Source: Valencia hispanica (lineage: Eukaryota; Chordata; Actinopteri; Cyprinodontiformes; Valenciidae). From it: DNA of 64,000 nucleotides. Numbering within the stretch: position 1 is the stretch's first letter; each line of letters begins with the position of its first letter. This document shows, piece after piece, positions 63,166 to 64,000 of this stretch. The DNA lies in the NCBI GenBank assembly GCA_963556495.2, contig OY747722.1:27666501-27730500 (forward strand), in the 5' to 3' direction. The translations under genes were made by a program, and so were the position numbers. The notes below the pieces were generated by a model. The model did not search any database and was not told the origin of the DNA. It saw nothing but the letters and a program-made list of their open reading frames with translations.

Positions 63166-64000
63166 TATTCAATTCAATTCAGTTTATTTATATAGCGCCA
63201 ATTCACAACAGATGTCATCTCAAGGCACTTAACAAGAAGTCATTTCAATACATTTATACAAACATTCCAATCAGTTAAAAAGTTTCCTATTTAAGGAATC
63301 CCGGCAGATTGCGTCAGTCATTGGCGTGAGGTTGGGCAGACTTTCCAACCACAGCAATCCTTCAGCAATCCCTCATACTGAGCAAGCATGTAGCGACGGT
63401 GGAGAGGAAAAACTCCCCTTTAACAGGAAGAAACCTCCAACAGAACCAGGCTCAGTAGGAGCGGCCATCTGCCACGACCGTCTGGGGGTTTGAGAAGACG
63501 GAGCAGAAACACAGAAGGAACAGATGATCTGATATAAGAGTACTTTCTATGTTACAGAAAGTAAAAAGTTAATAACAGGACACAGTGGATGTTCAGTTAC
63601 TGGGAGGATCATCCCAGTCGATGCCCCCCGTCCAACAAGGCATTGCAGCCAAGCAGGATACCAGACCAGGTATATCTTCTATGGAGAGAAAAACACTGAG
63701 AGAAAACAAAGTTAACAGTCGAAATAACAAAATGTACTGTAATACAACTGGAGAGTAGTAGGAGAAAAGGAAGTAGCAGAGTGAAGAAAATTTGGTAAGT
63801 CTGTCCTCCAGCAGTCTAAGCCTATAGCAGCATAACTACAGAGATAGCTCAGGATGACCTTAGCCACTCTAACTATAAGCTTTATCAAAAAGGAAAGTTT
63901 TAAGCCTGGCCTTAAAAGTAAACAGAGTGTCTGCCTCACGGACTAAAGCTGGGAGCTGGTTCCACAGGAGAGGAGCCTGATAACTAAAAGATCTGCCTCC
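63166..64000. repeat. Dispersed teleost repeat running off the window
   Basis: Begins aattcaattcagtttattta tatagcgccaattcac, then aggaaaaactcccctttaac aggaagaaacctccaacaga accaggctcag, blocks I associate with an abundant teleost repeat. No coding domain seen. Confidence 0.55.

Overview
The window looks like AT-rich, repeat-dense chromosomal DNA of a teleost fish. The evidence is one vertebrate multi-exon gene with GT-AG introns, set among Tc1-like transposons, a Rex3-type LINE with a GATG-type tail, L2/Rex1-like LINE ends, Harbinger-like MITEs, a solo LTR and GATA/GGAT microsatellites. I cannot name the species.

The backbone is anoctamin-4 (ano4, TMEM16 family) on the + strand. Twenty-four coding exons from 18952 to 58541 join in phase into 860 codons, from the cytosolic N-terminus to TM10. 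The last exon or exons (about 60 residues in mammalian ANO4) are not found before 64000. A candidate promoter and non-coding first exon lies far upstream (about 3700-4315). Of the six conserved Ca2+-site residues of the family, five are intact. The second TM7 glutamate reads as lysine (AAG at 49677-49679).

The 11.2-kb intron 12 holds what I consider the most interesting object: a probable nested gene on the opposite strand (35876 down to 30027). Three short exons with good splice signals and matching phases would encode a 132-residue single-pass membrane protein. It has two N-glycosylation sequons before the membrane segment and a tyrosine-rich tail after it. I do not recognise the family. 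The exons fall in gaps between transposon relics.

Layout: 1-3000 repeats and a 5' flank. 3000-4315 a short ORF and the candidate ano4 promoter. 4316-18811 upstream region or first intron, with a split Tc1 relic, a pogo-like element, an intact Tc1-like transposon (11287-12917), and a SINE split by a LINE. 18812-28730 exons 1-12. 28731-39904 intron 12 with the antisense gene. 39905-49683 exons 13-20, with several palindromic elements between. 49684-56972 intron 20 with a 21-bp/62-bp ACTAGT tandem array, a hAT-like insertion, a Harbinger MITE and LINE remains. 56973-58541 exons 21-24. 58542-64000 a Tc1 relic split by a 1.4-kb insertion, then a dispersed repeat running off the end.

All calls come from reading the sequence and from family knowledge; no searches were run.
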